A stretch of DNA of 64,000 nt from Viola odorata (lineage: Eukaryota; Streptophyta; Magnoliopsida; Malpighiales; Violaceae): assembly GCA_963691705.1 (NCBI GenBank), contig OY829540.1, forward strand, positions 72,588,367 through 72,652,366. Reading direction: 5' to 3'. Numbering within the stretch: position 1 is the stretch's first letter; every line of letters begins with the position of its first letter. Both the position numbers and the translations under genes were made by a program. The notes beneath the pieces are model-generated. The model searched no databases. It was not told where the DNA came from and saw only the letters and a program-made list of their open reading frames with translations. Positions 12,070 through 24,534 of the stretch are shown here, piece by piece.

Positions 12070-14545
12070 CAACAACATGCCTACTGCTGCTGATTCTTGG
12101 TTCTTGAATTTGATTCTTGACCGGACTTGATACTTTTGTTGTTTACTCGATTCGTTTCGTTTTGTATTTGCATAGGAATTCCTTGTTTTAGCTCCCTACA
12201 AAGTTTGTTGAATTAATGTTATAAATTGGCTATTTTTTTTTTTATGAAATTTTAAAGTTTATATTACTTTTGTTTTAGATTAACACGATATACATATAAA
12301 AGTATGTTGGTATTAATTTTACGTTTAATTTTTTTTAATTATTTTCCCACGTTAGTGTTTATCGGGTGTAAAGAGAGATAAAAAAAATCATGTCATTTTT
12401 TTAATAAATTAATTTTCACATTAGCCAAACATATTTTAAGATAATTTTAAAATTAAGGTGTGATTTATTAAAATTGATAAACATAAGGTTCTATTTAACT
12501 CAATTACAAACGTGATGTGTTTTCCGAACATTTGGTGTAAACGTAAGGGTAATTTTATGCTTTTTTTTCTAAAAATAATAAATCCTTTGTTACTCTTCTT
12601 TTTTTGTCACCAGTTACCCAAAAAAAACATTTTCACCAGGGTTATTTTGGAATTTCCTGGCTATTGCAAAAAATTGTAAGACTTTTTTGGTTGGTTGGTA
12701 GAAATTTGGACGTAGTCATGAAATCCACACAATAACTTATAGTTCCTCTATTGGACAAAAATAAATAAATAAATATGTAAGTAATAATGTTGGCCTCTTT
12801 ATAACTTCATTTGTCCTCAAAAAATAACTCTTAAATTATTTTTTCTTATTATGAATAATTGTTATTTTTATTATGAAAATAAAGATGAATATTGACTGGT
12901 TATATTTACTAAAAATATTAAAAAGAATTGATTAAATATATATTAGAAATATAAATTAATTATTTTTTTAATTATCACGAAAATTATTTAAATGTCATTT
13001 ATTTGAGAACCGAAAGAAAATCTCGGTGGAGATGGGTAGGTGACGACTTACTATGTGGTGCATTCTTATTTTTGAACCAAAAATTAAAAAATAAAATAAA
13101 AGCTAAGCTTGTCAAATCCGGGATCAGTTTGACTGGCAAACTCGGGGACTAGTCACTAAAGTCGGGTTTGGAACCTTAAAAATTCCTCCTTTTTCGAATC
13201 GGTTTGAAAATCAATAGACTCGACTCGGTTCGAATTAAATTAAATTGACTCAAAAAAAAAATTTAAAAAGGTGTTAAATATGGGATTCAAACAATATTCA
13301 ACATATTGACTAACAAAAGTTTAACCACTATATCAACACTATGATTATGATACTAAATTAAAACAAGTATAAAATAATTTTTTTTTTATTTTTAAAATTT
13401 CTTATACTCCATATAAATATTAATTTTTTTACTAATTTATTAATATCACGGGTCATTCCGGTTTGTACCTAATTGAACTTCTAACATTTAATTTTTTTCC
13501 CTGAATGAATTTATGAACGAGCCGGATTTTACAATTTTGATAAAAACGGTGAGAAATTTTAACTCGTTTTGCTGTTTATAATTGGGCGGTGGAAATTAGT
13601 TTGCCTAATGATTTCCTCCAAGTCAAGGTCAAGTGGCAATGGAAGTTTTTACGCAGAAAGACCTAAAACAAACAAACAAACAACAAATTAGAACTACCCC
13701 AACCCCACTAAGGGTCTTCTTGTGTGATAGAGGCATGAAGTCCAAGATGCCAAACCTGTCAATATTTCACACCATAAATTATTATTTTCTTTTCTTTTTT
13801 TGGCTCTATACATCTTTTAGCTTCTTATGTGAAGTGAACATTTGTATAAATTCCAACCAAAAAAAAATTAATTAATTAATTATCTGAATATTTTTTTGGA
13901 GATAAATGAATACATAATGCATAGATAGGTCGCATTCCACAGCTGAAAAGTCAATAGCAACCAATAACAACGGGCCAACGGCTATTTTGATTAAGATAGA
14001 TAAATAAATAGTTTACTTTCATCTCACAAGAAATCCATGATTTTCTTTCCTTATTATATTTACCAATTTTTGTATTCCTTTATTATATCTACTTGCTTCG
14101 TTTTTCTTATAATAGTATGATAAATTTTAAAAAGATTTGTCACACGTAACGATTTTATTGATTTAAATACCATAGTAGAGCCGGAAAAAGAAAAATAGTA
14201 ATTCCAAACGCAAGTTACTTACACTAGTCTACATTGGTCAAATAAAATAAAAGAAAATCCATAGCCGACAAAAAAACGCGTAAATTGCAATACACAAATT
14301 GGATTTTTGCACGAGTTTACTTTGACGAACCTCTGTTGCTGCGGTTGGCCATTCTTCCATTCCTCTTGTAATCATCCTTCGCCTTTTGCTTTCTTCTTCC
14401 TTCTCCAATCCTTTCCATTTTGATAAGCCTTCCCTTGCCTTGCCAATCCAAACCATACAAGAATTTATGTTTATTTCTGTTTCCTTCTCTGACTTCATCA
14501 GCAGTTTCATTTTCAGTTATATGCGTGTTTCTTGATCTGTCATCG
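12070..14545. other. AT-rich spacer with degenerate repeat
   Basis: No gene supported. About 13090-13520 has phrases such as tcggtttg, actcggttcg and gtcattccggtt typical of decayed plant transposable elements, but no ends were found. The last 100 bp before 14546 match the 5' flank of the first receptor-like gene, so the receptor duplication includes some promoter. Confidence 0.5.
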
Positions 14546-17500
14546 ATGAAAATACAACTCTTTACATGGATTTTCTTGATCCCCCTTGCAGTAGCGGTCT
14601 TCGGAATCAATTTGGTTCTGGTTTCTGGCCAATGCCAGAGCGATCAGCAATCGATGTTGCTCCGATTGAACAGCAGTCTTGTGTATGATCCATCTGCATC
14701 TACAAAACTAGCGAAATGGAATTTGACCGCAGATTGCTGCCAGTGGATAGGTGTAATCTGTGACCAGAGTGGTCGCGTTTCGAGTTTGGACTTGAGTAAT
14801 GAGTCAATTTCAGGTGGATTCGAAGATTCATCTGCACTTTTCGGTCTTCAGTTTCTTAGCAGCCTGAACTTATCCTTCAACAACTTCAACACAAGTCTCC
14901 CACCCTCTTTCGCGAACCTCACCAATTTGATGTATTTGAATCTGTCCAGTGCCGGCTTTGTGGGTCAAATTCCAATTCAGATTTCATCCATGACAAGGTT
15001 GGTTAGTCTTGATTTGTCAACATTTGCCGGCTCCGCCTCCGGTTCGCTGAAACTTGAGAATCTGGCAACATTAGTTCAAAGTTTGGGACAGCTAACAGAA
15101 CTTGTTCTTGATGGTGTGAATATATCCGCGAAAGGGAATGCGTGGTGCCAGGCTCTGTCATCTTCAGTGCTTAATCTTCAAGTGTTGAGCTTGTCCAGGT
15201 GCTTTCTTTCTGGCGCTATCGATCCCTCCCTTGCGAAGCTTCACTCCCTCACAGTAATTCGTCTGAGCAACAACAACTTCTCTGCTTCAGTTCCTGAATT
15301 CTTTGTGAATTTCTCCAAGTTGTCAACCTTGGACCTAAGCTTGTGCAGCTTAACTGGAAAAGTCCCAGAAAGTTTGTTCCGAATACCTACACTGGAGAAA
15401 CTTGACTTATCAGCCAACAAATTGCTTCAGGGCTCGTTTCCAGCCTCTCTTCAGAATCTCTCTCTACAAACTCTGTTACTCAGTGGGACAAGCTTTTCAG
15501 GGACCTTACCACTATCCATTGGTAATTTGGGAAACTTGTCCAGAATGGAGCTGACAGGTTGCAACTTCAGTGGACCCATTCCAAATTCGGTGGCAAATCT
15601 CACTCAGCTTTCGTATTTGGATTTATCACTTAACATGTTCACCGGCCCAATCCCACCACTTCACATGTCCAAGAATCTTACCTATGTAGAATTCTCCAGC
15701 AATCAGCTAACAGGTGACATTTCATCCACTCAGTGGGAAAATCTTCTGAGTCTCGTTTATGTGAACTTGAGGAATAATTCACTCACTGGTAACATCCCTT
15801 CATCTCTGCTTTCAATTCCATCGCTGCAAAAGGTTTCGCTTTCCTCCAACCAATTTAGGGGTACCATTCCTGACTTCTCAAATGCAACTTCCGCTTCGTT
15901 AGATACCTTGGATTTGAGTCACAACAAATTAGAAGGGGCCATCCCTAGTTCTATCTTTGATCTGCAAAGACTTAGCATACTCTCACTGTCCTTCAACGAG
16001 TTCAACCACAGCATAGAGCTGCATAAGATTTGGAAACTTAGTACGCTCACCACCCTTGACCTTTCATACTGCAACTTGTCCATCAATGCAAGTGGCAGCT
16101 ATTCTAACTTCTCTTCACCTCCATCACTTAGATCACTGAAGCTAGCCTCATGCAGCCTGAAAGTATTTCCAGATTTAAGGAAGCAATCCCAGCTAGTCAA
16201 TTTGGACCTTTCAGATAACCAAATTGTTGGGTTCGTACCAAACTGGATTTCGGAAGTTGGTAACGGGACCCTTCAGTTGCTGAACCTTGCGAGCAATCTC
16301 CTGGTAGGTCTAGAACAACCTTTTTCTCTTCCTAATCTTAGGATCTTAGACCTACACAACAACCAGCTGCAAGGAAATATCCCTCCTCCCCCACCATTTG
16401 TGACCTACGTGGATTATTCAAGCAACGAATTTAATTCGACCATACCAATAAACATAGGTGATTCTCTCCCCTTTGCTTATTTCTTCTCCCTTTCAAACAA
16501 CAGCCTTACAGGAGTTATACCACAGTCACTGTGTAATGCTACTTATCTAAAAGTTCTTGACTTGTCTCACAACAATTTGACCGGCACAATACCAGACTGT
16601 TTAAATTATGGGATTCAGAACCTTGGTGTTCTGAACTTAAGGAGAAACAAGTTTGAAGGGAATGTTCCTGATATATTTCCAGGTGTCTGTAAATTACAGA
16701 CTCTAGATCTCAATGGAAATCTATTAGTGGGGAAGGTTCCGAAATCTCTGGTCAATTGCACTATGTTAGAGGTTTTAGACCTTGGGAACAATCAAATGAA
16801 GGATGCTTTCCCTTGCATTTTGAATAACATCTCCACTTTGCGCGTCCTTGTTCTGCGAAGGAACAACTTCTATGGAGGCATAAAATGTCCGCAGCATTCT
16901 ATATGGCCAAGGCTTCAAATTGTTGACCTAGCTTCCAACAATTTTAGTGGCCCTCTGCCAAGTGCATGCTTAGAAACCTTTAAGGCAATGACAGGGGATA
17001 GAAATGAAACTGGTGGCCACCTAAGTTTCAATCTACTACAGCTGACGCCACTGTATTATCAAGATTCTATAACAGTTACCAGCAAGGGCGTTGAAATGGA
17101 GTTTGTGAAGATCCTAACAGTGTTTACATCAATCGACTTCTCATCCAACAGATTTGACGGGAGCGTACCTGAAACCATGGGACAATTCAGAGCACTTCTT
17201 GGTCTCAACCTGTCACATAATGCTCTCACCGGCAGCATGCCATCATCTCTAGGCAATCTCTCACAGCTTGAGTCACTTGACCTGTCATCCAACCAGCTGA
17301 GTGGACCAATTCCTGAGCAGCTTGCAGGCCTAAACTTCCTTGGATTTCTGAACCTATCCAACAACAGGCTTGTGGGGAAAATCCCACTTGGTACTCAAAT
17401 CCAGACATTTTCAAAAGCTTCCTTTGAAGGTAACAACGGATTATGTGGACCTCCTTTGTCAACATGCGAAACTCCCAGTACATTGTCACCGCCTCCAACG

Positions 17501-17920
17501 AAACAGAACCGAAGCAAAGTATTTGATTGGCAGTTCATAGTTCCCGGACTAGGATACGGAGCAGGAGCAGGAGCTGTTGTTGCACCAATACTGTCCTGCA
17601 AAAGAGTAAACAAATGGTATGATGATCGCATTGATAAAATCCTTTTGGTGCTTCTTCCAATGTTGGGGTACACTTACTACACGAGTAATGATTGGAGGAA
17701 TGAATCTGATGAAGATTTCACTGATCGAAAAGATGCTCACGACGACCATGAACATGAAGACCCACATGATGAGGAAGAAGATGGTTTTACAGGAAGGTAC
17801 TGTGTGTTCTGTACGAAAGTCGATATCATGAGGAAACGAGTGATTCATGACCTCAAATGTACATGCTTTCATTCACCACCAATATCTTCTTCTTCTTCCT
17901 TCTCTTCGTCTTCTTCTTGA
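14546..17920 (+). CDS. Ve1-type LRR receptor-like protein
   Basis: Intronless, 1124 residues. The ATG at 14546 starts the signal peptide (MKIQLFTWIFLIPLAVAVFG), cleaved near residue 28. Next come an LRR N-cap with the CCQW motif, about 30 extracellular plant-type LRRs (LxxLxLxxNxLxGxIP), a non-LRR island (about residues 815-860), four further LRRs, a Cys-bearing cap (LCGPPLSTCE) and a transmembrane segment (residues about 1002-1018). The cytoplasmic tail is unusually long for an RLP: acidic DE/H-rich, then GRYCVFCTKVDIMRKR, a CTC pair, and a Ser tract. This tail motif is known from tomato Ve1-like receptors, which detect fungal ligands and signal through SOBIR1/BAK1. The ligand here is unknown. 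Many N-glycosylation sites (NLS, NFS, NAT) fit an apoplastic ectodomain. Confidence 0.92.
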   Translation: MKIQLFTWIFLIPLAVAVFGINLVLVSGQCQSDQQSMLLRLNSSLVYDPSASTKLAKWNLTADCCQWIGVICDQSGRVSSLDLSNESISGGFEDSSALFGLQFLSSLNLSFNNFNTSLPPSFANLTNLMYLNLSSAGFVGQIPIQISSMTRLVSLDLSTFAGSASGSLKLENLATLVQSLGQLTELVLDGVNISAKGNAWCQALSSSVLNLQVLSLSRCFLSGAIDPSLAKLHSLTVIRLSNNNFSASVPEFFVNFSKLSTLDLSLCSLTGKVPESLFRIPTLEKLDLSANKLLQGSFPASLQNLSLQTLLLSGTSFSGTLPLSIGNLGNLSRMELTGCNFSGPIPNSVANLTQLSYLDLSLNMFTGPIPPLHMSKNLTYVEFSSNQLTGDISSTQWENLLSLVYVNLRNNSLTGNIPSSLLSIPSLQKVSLSSNQFRGTIPDFSNATSASLDTLDLSHNKLEGAIPSSIFDLQRLSILSLSFNEFNHSIELHKIWKLSTLTTLDLSYCNLSINASGSYSNFSSPPSLRSLKLASCSLKVFPDLRKQSQLVNLDLSDNQIVGFVPNWISEVGNGTLQLLNLASNLLVGLEQPFSLPNLRILDLHNNQLQGNIPPPPPFVTYVDYSSNEFNSTIPINIGDSLPFAYFFSLSNNSLTGVIPQSLCNATYLKVLDLSHNNLTGTIPDCLNYGIQNLGVLNLRRNKFEGNVPDIFPGVCKLQTLDLNGNLLVGKVPKSLVNCTMLEVLDLGNNQMKDAFPCILNNISTLRVLVLRRNNFYGGIKCPQHSIWPRLQIVDLASNNFSGPLPSACLETFKAMTGDRNETGGHLSFNLLQLTPLYYQDSITVTSKGVEMEFVKILTVFTSIDFSSNRFDGSVPETMGQFRALLGLNLSHNALTGSMPSSLGNLSQLESLDLSSNQLSGPIPEQLAGLNFLGFLNLSNNRLVGKIPLGTQIQTFSKASFEGNNGLCGPPLSTCETPSTLSPPPTKQNRSKVFDWQFIVPGLGYGAGAGAVVAPILSCKRVNKWYDDRIDKILLVLLPMLGYTYYTSNDWRNESDEDFTDRKDAHDDHEHEDPHDEEEDGFTGRYCVFCTKVDIMRKRVIHDLKCTCFHSPPISSSSSFSSSSS

Positions 17921-18894
17921 CCTTTGTTTTTGTTCTGTTTTCTACATTGTAATTCCTGTAAATAATACAGAAAACATGATAAACCCTGAAGTAAAGGGAT
18001 AAAGAGAGCAATTTTGTTGTGGTTATTTGGGTACTGTATTTCTGGTTGGCTGTTAAAGTAAGGTGAAGCTGGAATTTTCGTTCAGGAATTTCATCAAACA
18101 TCTTGAGGTGTGATTTTTCCAACTCCAACTCCAAACCAAACTATAAACTTGAGCAAACGTAGAACCGAATGTTTTGCATCAATATTAGGATACATACCTC
18201 AGAACTAGTAAGAGACGAATAATTTTGCACCATAGCCAGCTGTTTCAATCAAAACCCCTCTTTCGGTCTCTCTCTGTTTTTCTCCGCAACTCTAACGGAG
18301 ACGACAGTTGAAGGCTTGAAGCAACTGTATCATATGTTTCATTAATCGCTATTTTCTTTACCCAAAAAAAAGAAAATAAAAAGAAATCCCTATTTTCTAT
18401 CGTTAAAATCTGAAAGATCAAGGCCCAAATGCAAAAGGCTTACAAAATGTTAAGTTAAAGGCCCAAACTTGATTGGGCTTTTCTTTAGCCACGTCAAGTG
18501 TTCGGGAAAGTATGGAAGCTGGATCAAGAGAAATCGAATCGGAATCTTCGGAATAGGCACTGGAATAAATATCTGCAAGATTCTCTTCATAGAACGGCCT
18601 TTGAAGAGTCCACTATTCTTACTTTTTTTATTCGTTTAATTAACGACCTGAGTGAATTTTATGTGCCAATTTTACAATGTTATCTATCTATTTTGTGTTT
18701 CGAAAAACGAAATTGATTAAATTCGATAATATTAGAAGTATAATCATCCTTAAAAAAAATGGGTTGGTTGGGGAGGCAATATGGTTTTTTTTCATATAAT
18801 ATTTATTTTAAATCTCTACTGCATAATTTTTTTAACCATAACCATAATGCAGACTAGCTAGCTACAATACAAATACGATAACACTAAGAAAAAC
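17921..18894. other. Convergent intergenic spacer
   Basis: Lies between the receptor-like gene and the minus-strand bHLH gene, so it holds two 3' regions. No gene or clear repeat is seen. Confidence 0.5.
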
Positions 18895-19485
18895 TTAGTA
18901 TTTCACATATGTATGATCATAACGCACGGAATCTTGACCTTGAAAGTAAGAATCTAGCATGGGCAGATACGACGTCGTCGCTGGAGGTTGCACTTGCACT
19001 GATCCGTTTATAACAACTAAATTGGAAAATTCCAAGTTACTACAACAGGAGGGTTGTTGATGTGGATGAGAGAGAGAAGGTGTTGATCCAGTAGGATCGA
19101 TCTGATAATTATAATTAAGGAGATTAGGTGGGTCATGATGATCAAGATTCATGATCAAGGATTGATGAAGCAATATCTGAGTTTTCAAGAACTTGACATA
19201 GTTAATTGCCTCCTCTAACATGGACACAGTGTCCATTTTAGTCCCTCCAGGGACCAAACTTTGCAAAATCTTGAACCGGTCACTGATACGGTGTCGTCTC
19301 TCTCTTGCAGCCACGCTTTGAGGATCGATTGAGAGTTTGACACCGTTGTTGTTGTTGTTGGTCTTGATCTTGTTGTTGTTGTTGTTGCTGCCAGCTGACA
19401 CCTTCTTCTTCTTCTTCTTCTTCTTATCTTTGGCATTATTATTCTTTGGAGGGAAAGAGGAAGAGGATAAGTAGTAGCAGTCCAT
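18895..19485 (-). CDS. bHLH transcription factor, LAX1/ROX (bHLH140)-like
   Basis: Intronless, 196 residues, read from the ATG at 19485 ([11 protein letters not shown]). The frame is open 60 bases further upstream but has no ATG there. The bHLH domain occupies residues about 58-112: [20 protein letters not shown], loop PGGTK, helix 2 [20 protein letters not shown]. The basic region with [12 protein letters not shown] and the [16 protein letters not shown] signature are those of the LAX PANICLE1/ROX group near HECATE, which act in axillary meristem formation. The His/Glu/Arg residues for E-box contact are partly present (ERRHR). Upstream of the domain, a Lys run and two Asn runs are encoded by CTT and GTT trinucleotide repeats. 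The C-terminus is low-complexity. Orthology needs a tree. Confidence 0.88.
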   Translation of the reverse strand: MDCYYLSSSSFPPKNNNAKDKKKKKKKKVSAGSNNNNNKIKTNNNNNGVKLSIDPQSVAARERRHRISDRFKILQSLVPGGTKMDTVSMLEEAINYVKFLKTQILLHQSLIMNLDHHDPPNLLNYNYQIDPTGSTPSLSHPHQQPSCCSNLEFSNLVVINGSVQVQPPATTSYLPMLDSYFQGQDSVRYDHTYVKY

Positions 19486-19590
19486 ATGGAGGGAGAGACT
19501 TTTTGTTAGTGACAAACACTTTGAAATTTGAACTTGTACTGCCACTATACTAAAGGACTTTGTTCATGGAATAAGACCTATATGGCTATC

Positions 19591-19600
19591 TATATATATA
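19591..19600 (-). promoter_or_regulatory. TATA box of the bHLH gene
   Basis: TATATATATA reads as a TATA box on the minus strand about 106 bp upstream of the ATG at 19485. The sequence is palindromic, so the orientation comes from the gene. Confidence 0.5.
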
Positions 19601-22600
19601 GAGAGGGAGTGACATAAAATTCCCCCAAACAGATAAAACTAAAAACATACTCCCTCTTTTTTTTTTTAAACATATTTATATTGAGTATGCGAGCAAAAAG
19701 TCTCACAAAAAAAATAAAAAATAAAAGTAAAAGGAATTAATTTTATAGTAAAATTAAGTTTTTTTGGAAAAAATCGTGAGTTTACCATTCCATGTTATAA
19801 GGATTTTATTTTCTGATCTAACAATAAAAAATTAGAGATTTTACGACTCCGTAGTTGAAATCAATTAAACAAAAGAAAAATAAATGTGGGGCGTAATTGG
19901 ATTGCATTAATGGAGAAGATGTCGTCAGCTAATCTTATGCAAAGGATACGGGTGCCTAGGCCCCTACGCCAAAGGCATTAGCTTTCGTTTTCTTTATTGC
20001 TCCCTTGTTTGCCCAAAACTTTACTAGATAATTTGTCCCGATATATAATAAGTACGTGAACGACCCAAACATGCAGGGACCCTACACACCAATGAAGCAT
20101 ATAATATAAATCCAACAAAATGACATTTTTTCTTTAAAGTAAAATATTTCATTTTATTTAGTTTCTAAAATAAATATGATGATGTGTCATTTTCGGTCAC
20201 GTGGCGTGCGACTAACATACATTACCAAAACATAAAGTTGTGTTAATATGGTCTCGTTGTAACATTTTTGTTTAAACGTCTCTAAAATATAGTCATTTTG
20301 TTTAATTTGATTATTTGATACGTAGCATATAAATTACACGTCAATACTTAAAGTAGATGGAAAACATTAAAAAGACTAAATTAAATAAAGTGATCATATA
20401 TATATTTTAGGGATCAAATGAAACAAATTTATACTATAGAAACAAGATTATGTACAAAGTATGAAACTTTAGCGACCAAATATGTCTTTGAACCCAAGAA
20501 TCAAATGAACAAAAAATGAATGCAAGAAATCTACTTACTTGGAATGATGGAATCTGTGACAGCGTTTTTGGTCAGGTAGAAGTAGAAAAAGAGGGGGTAC
20601 TGATTCTCATTCTGAAGTTGAAGTGATGGATGTATCATTGTTGCAGGTGAATTTCTTTCTTTTCTTTTCTTTTCCTTTTTGTTAAAAAAAAAGTCCAAGG
20701 ACCAAAAAACATTTTTTTTTTAATGTACGGGCCATAACTTGTTAAAAAACATTTCATAAGGTAAGATACTGTTTGCTGAAAGCGAATGACTGTTCATGTT
20801 CCCCTAGTTTAGTTCTATGTTTACTTTATTTTATTTTTTGATTTAAAAAGGAAATTAAAAGAGCTTTAATTTAGTCTTTTCATTAGAATTCCTTTTCGAG
20901 ATTAATATGAAGCATATTTTTTTCAAAAAAAGATTAATATGAAGCATCCTTTAAAAGAAATGAAGTAAAGTTATTTCAAAATATCCTACCAAATTAAAAA
21001 AAATAACGATATTTATTGATCAACTTTAAAAACATTCAAACTAAAATAAGATTTATTTAACCTTAAGAAATTCTTTTAAATAAGGTTGTTAATCTCGTAT
21101 CGATGAGCGTTTCGGTTTAACCATTGGTATTGGATGTATCGATTTTGGTCAAAATACCGAATTCGGTTAGCATGTGGGTATCCTATTTTTTTAATATATA
21201 CATACAAATTTACAAAATAAATTTATGATTCATTTTTAGTATTGGGATGAGATGTCCCGTTCATTTCGGTCATACTTGTTAAATACCGACCGACATGAAC
21301 GAAATAATTTGTATAGACAAAGATAGAAACAAAAGTAGTACAATAAATTTTCCATTTCGTTTTTCGTTTTTCGTATTGGGATAGAATGTACCTACTCTAC
21401 CAATCGGTATAATACAAAATTCATAACATTACTTTTAAGAGCTAGCTATATCGGTTGGATGGAGCGTTGATACACTCTATATTTAACCGTTGAAGCTGAG
21501 TTAAAGTAAGATTCAATTATGATTACAATTTTCGTATAGTTCACAGCTTGGAGCAACCTCTAGATCTAATTTTTCCAACCCAAATTTCACATCATCAAAA
21601 TGCAAGTTGAGTCGGATCTAATTAAAGCTTTAAAAACATTATATATCTAATACCTTCTAAATTTCTTTTAAGAGTATCTTCTTGTCATATTTTTTAATTT
21701 GGATTTTAATTTTTTCTCTTTTAGTAAATGAACAAATACAACACCTTTTTTTTTTTTTTTATCCTCGTAATGATCCAAATTTGTACAGTAGAAACAAGAT
21801 GAACTAGCTCGAAACAGTCAGTGTCAGCAGTAGGCTTCTTCTTAGGGAAACAAAGGGCATAAAAGACAGTTTTCACTCCACTTGGTTTCACTTAAAATAC
21901 AGCCCTTTTTAGTGTTCTCCCCCAAACTTGCATCTTTTCTTGCTGAGAAGAATCACTTTCTTGAATTTCTTGCTCAAAACTAATCACTTTCTTGAATTCG
22001 CTGGACAATATGTTAATAACCCAACGGACAATAAAACCCATGACAAGAAGCCAAACAAAGTATTTGTCCACCCTTAAAGTTTCAAATTCGACTATTGAGA
22101 ATTGAAAAAATTATATTAAAAGAGTCGTCTTTCTTTGAGCCCGATAGGATTCGAACCGAATTAATTATTGGAATAAAAAAAAAACAGATGTAGCTAAGCT
22201 ATATATATATACCAAACTACCAATAGGCTGATCTAGGATTCACGTTATGTGCTTCCTCTTCACTTATATTCTGCTCTCTCCTTTACGTGTTGCCTCAAAT
22301 ATTAGTACTACTTTTTCTCCTGTTGTCAACCTATACCTACCCACATCAGTCGAAAACAAAATTAATTACTGCAATTTCTGATCAATGATGTATGTGACAC
22401 TGGTGAAAAATCATTACCAGATTTACATATTTGTAAAATTGTAATTATAAACAAACAAAAATTAAAGATGGAAAAAAAAAGTTTTTTGTTTTATAAAATG
22501 GGATTATATTTAATATTTATAGCTTTTTGACTAGACTGGTGAACAAAACAATATCAAAAGAAGATAAAACTATGAACAAAGCTGGGACAGGAGCAGGTAA

Positions 22601-24216
22601 CCTTTGAGTCTTTGAGATCCAAGAGCCGATTTTGATGTAAAGATTTCTCAGGCAGGTCCCAACCATGAGTCCTTTATTGCGTAGAATGTTGATTATTCAA
22701 TCAGGAATCAGGAATCGGCGTGATTTTACTTGCGGTCTTGTCTCTCCAGTAAAATGTTTGTACTGCATTATCGAAACTAATTTCGTTCGAGCATTGTCGA
22801 ACAACTTGATGTGATTCATTATTTTCTTCATTTTTAAGATTCGAACTCGATGTTTTAATTAAAAGATCACATTTAAAAACAATTATTAATTGTATTTTTG
22901 GAGAACTTTCTAAAATATATTGTGTGCAATATTAAAACAAATTTTAATAAACTCAGATTTTATTAATTTCGTGACACGATTATACATTTCGTGTGCTGGG
23001 AGTGAGTGAAGTATATATCTTGTTTGCTTAGATTTTCTATTAAAATTTGCTTTTAAACAATTGTGAAAAATTAAATAAAGAAATGGCTAACTACAATTTA
23101 TCTATCTTCCAAATTATAAGTATAATATTGTTTTTTTCTGGATAAACTTCATGTCAAAATGCCATTTCTGTTCAGAAGTTCATGATGCTCTTGTATGTTG
23201 GAACTCACATGAAACTTTTGACTTCAAGTCAACCAGGAGTTCCATTTGACTTTGACCTTCTCTGTGCCAAGTTCCAAGAATTACTGAATTTGATTAATTA
23301 GGCCCAGCCTGACAGTCCAGCCCATCACTGCACTATATTTTGGGTCAGCTCAACCTTGAGTTAGAAAAATTAGAATGGGCCCATACGCGGCCCAACCTTC
23401 TTTGGAGCCTTCCACATCTTCCAAGGTAGTTATAATCAACCTTGAGTTATAAATTATCAGTTATATAATACGTGTCAATTTATAAGGTATATAAGAGATG
23501 TGTACTTAGCAAGTTTCTTGTTTGTTTATTCTCTTAATTCATAGAATTTATCTAATTTAAAAGAATGATATTAAATCATTTTAATTTAAAGGTGAAAAAT
23601 GATGATGGAAAAAAAAAAACAATACGTTTGGAGAAATTTTTCATTAATGTGATGAACGGATAATAATGTTTTTTTTCTTTAAAAAAAACTATATTTATGT
23701 AATCCTATGATCATATTCTAACATACTACGTTTGGAGGGAGCGCACAAATTTTAAGAAGTAAACAAATTCTGAAAAAAATATTATCAATTTAGTCCACTT
23801 TTAAAATTTTACGTGGCTCATAATTTTTTTAATTTTTTTTATTCAGATTATAGTCCACTATAACTTTTACATTGGAATAAGATAAATTAAAATAATATGG
23901 AAGATTCTGTAGATTTTTATTTAAATTTAGAAAAAAAAATAAAAGAAAAAATCTGAATGATGTTGTGACCCTACGATTTTTGACTTGTTGATTTAATCTG
24001 CTTGACTTTACATCGCTCATTTAACTTGCTTGATTGATTCAAATTTAGGACAATGTGTATAATAAATAAGTAATTTTAATTTTCTAAAATTGAAATATTA
24101 CTAGGCTTTAAGCTGTTACGTTGCCCACATCCCCACAATTACAAAGTACAGTACATAATAAGTTACATTTTATTTGATTTCGACAAGAATTAGGATTATG
24201 AAAAGCATACAAAAAT
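19601..24216. other. 4.6-kb gene-free spacer
   Basis: No coding frame of plausible length or codon use on either strand. About 21080-21440 is a decayed repeat rich in ccgaattcggtt, ttcggtcat and accgaccgac phrases, with weak inverted ends (aaggttgttaat against attcataacatta). A perfect G-box CACGTG lies near 20201. Poly-A/T tracts are frequent. Confidence 0.5.
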
Positions 24217-24251
24217 AAGGGATGATGATGGTGATATGAAGTATAGGAGGG
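24217..24251 (+). repeat. 35-bp exact copy of CWC22 coding sequence in the gene's 5' flank
   Basis: Positions 24217-24251 are identical to 25269-25303 inside exon 1 of CWC22 (starting aagggatgatgatggtga), in the same orientation. It is followed by an imperfect repeat of gtgcctgcttcttcttc (about 24260 and 24319). It lies about 285 bp before the ATG, so it may be in the promoter or 5' leader. Confidence 0.9.
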
Positions 24252-24534
24252 TTTTCGCAGTGCCTGCTTCTTCTTCGACGATCTATTTGACAGAGAGCTA
24301 GCGGCCTCCTATTTCGCGGTGTCTGCTTCTTCTTCCAGCGGTGCATTTCTTACTATCTGAACTTTCTTGCTTTTCGGATTTAATTTCTGTTGCTCGGTTT
24401 ATCTTCCAAATCCATTAATCAAATTAGTTTTAACTTCTTCTCAAGCATAGAACGCTAGGGTTTTTCTCCGCTGTCAACACTGTGTTTGGGATTAATTTAT
24501 TATCGCTTTCGTTACTGCTCCTTAAGCTTGATTC

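Noticed and set aside
13633..13875. 80-codon frame in the spacer
   Set aside because: Low-complexity composition, no domain, surrounded by AT-rich non-coding sequence.
17549..17872. Antisense frames opposite the RLP tail
   Set aside because: Shadows of the acidic cytoplasmic-tail coding sequence of the intact receptor-like gene.
22141..22175. tRNA-like T-arm sequence (ggttcgaatcc on the minus strand)
   Set aside because: No matching acceptor stem, D-arm or anticodon arm could be folded around it.
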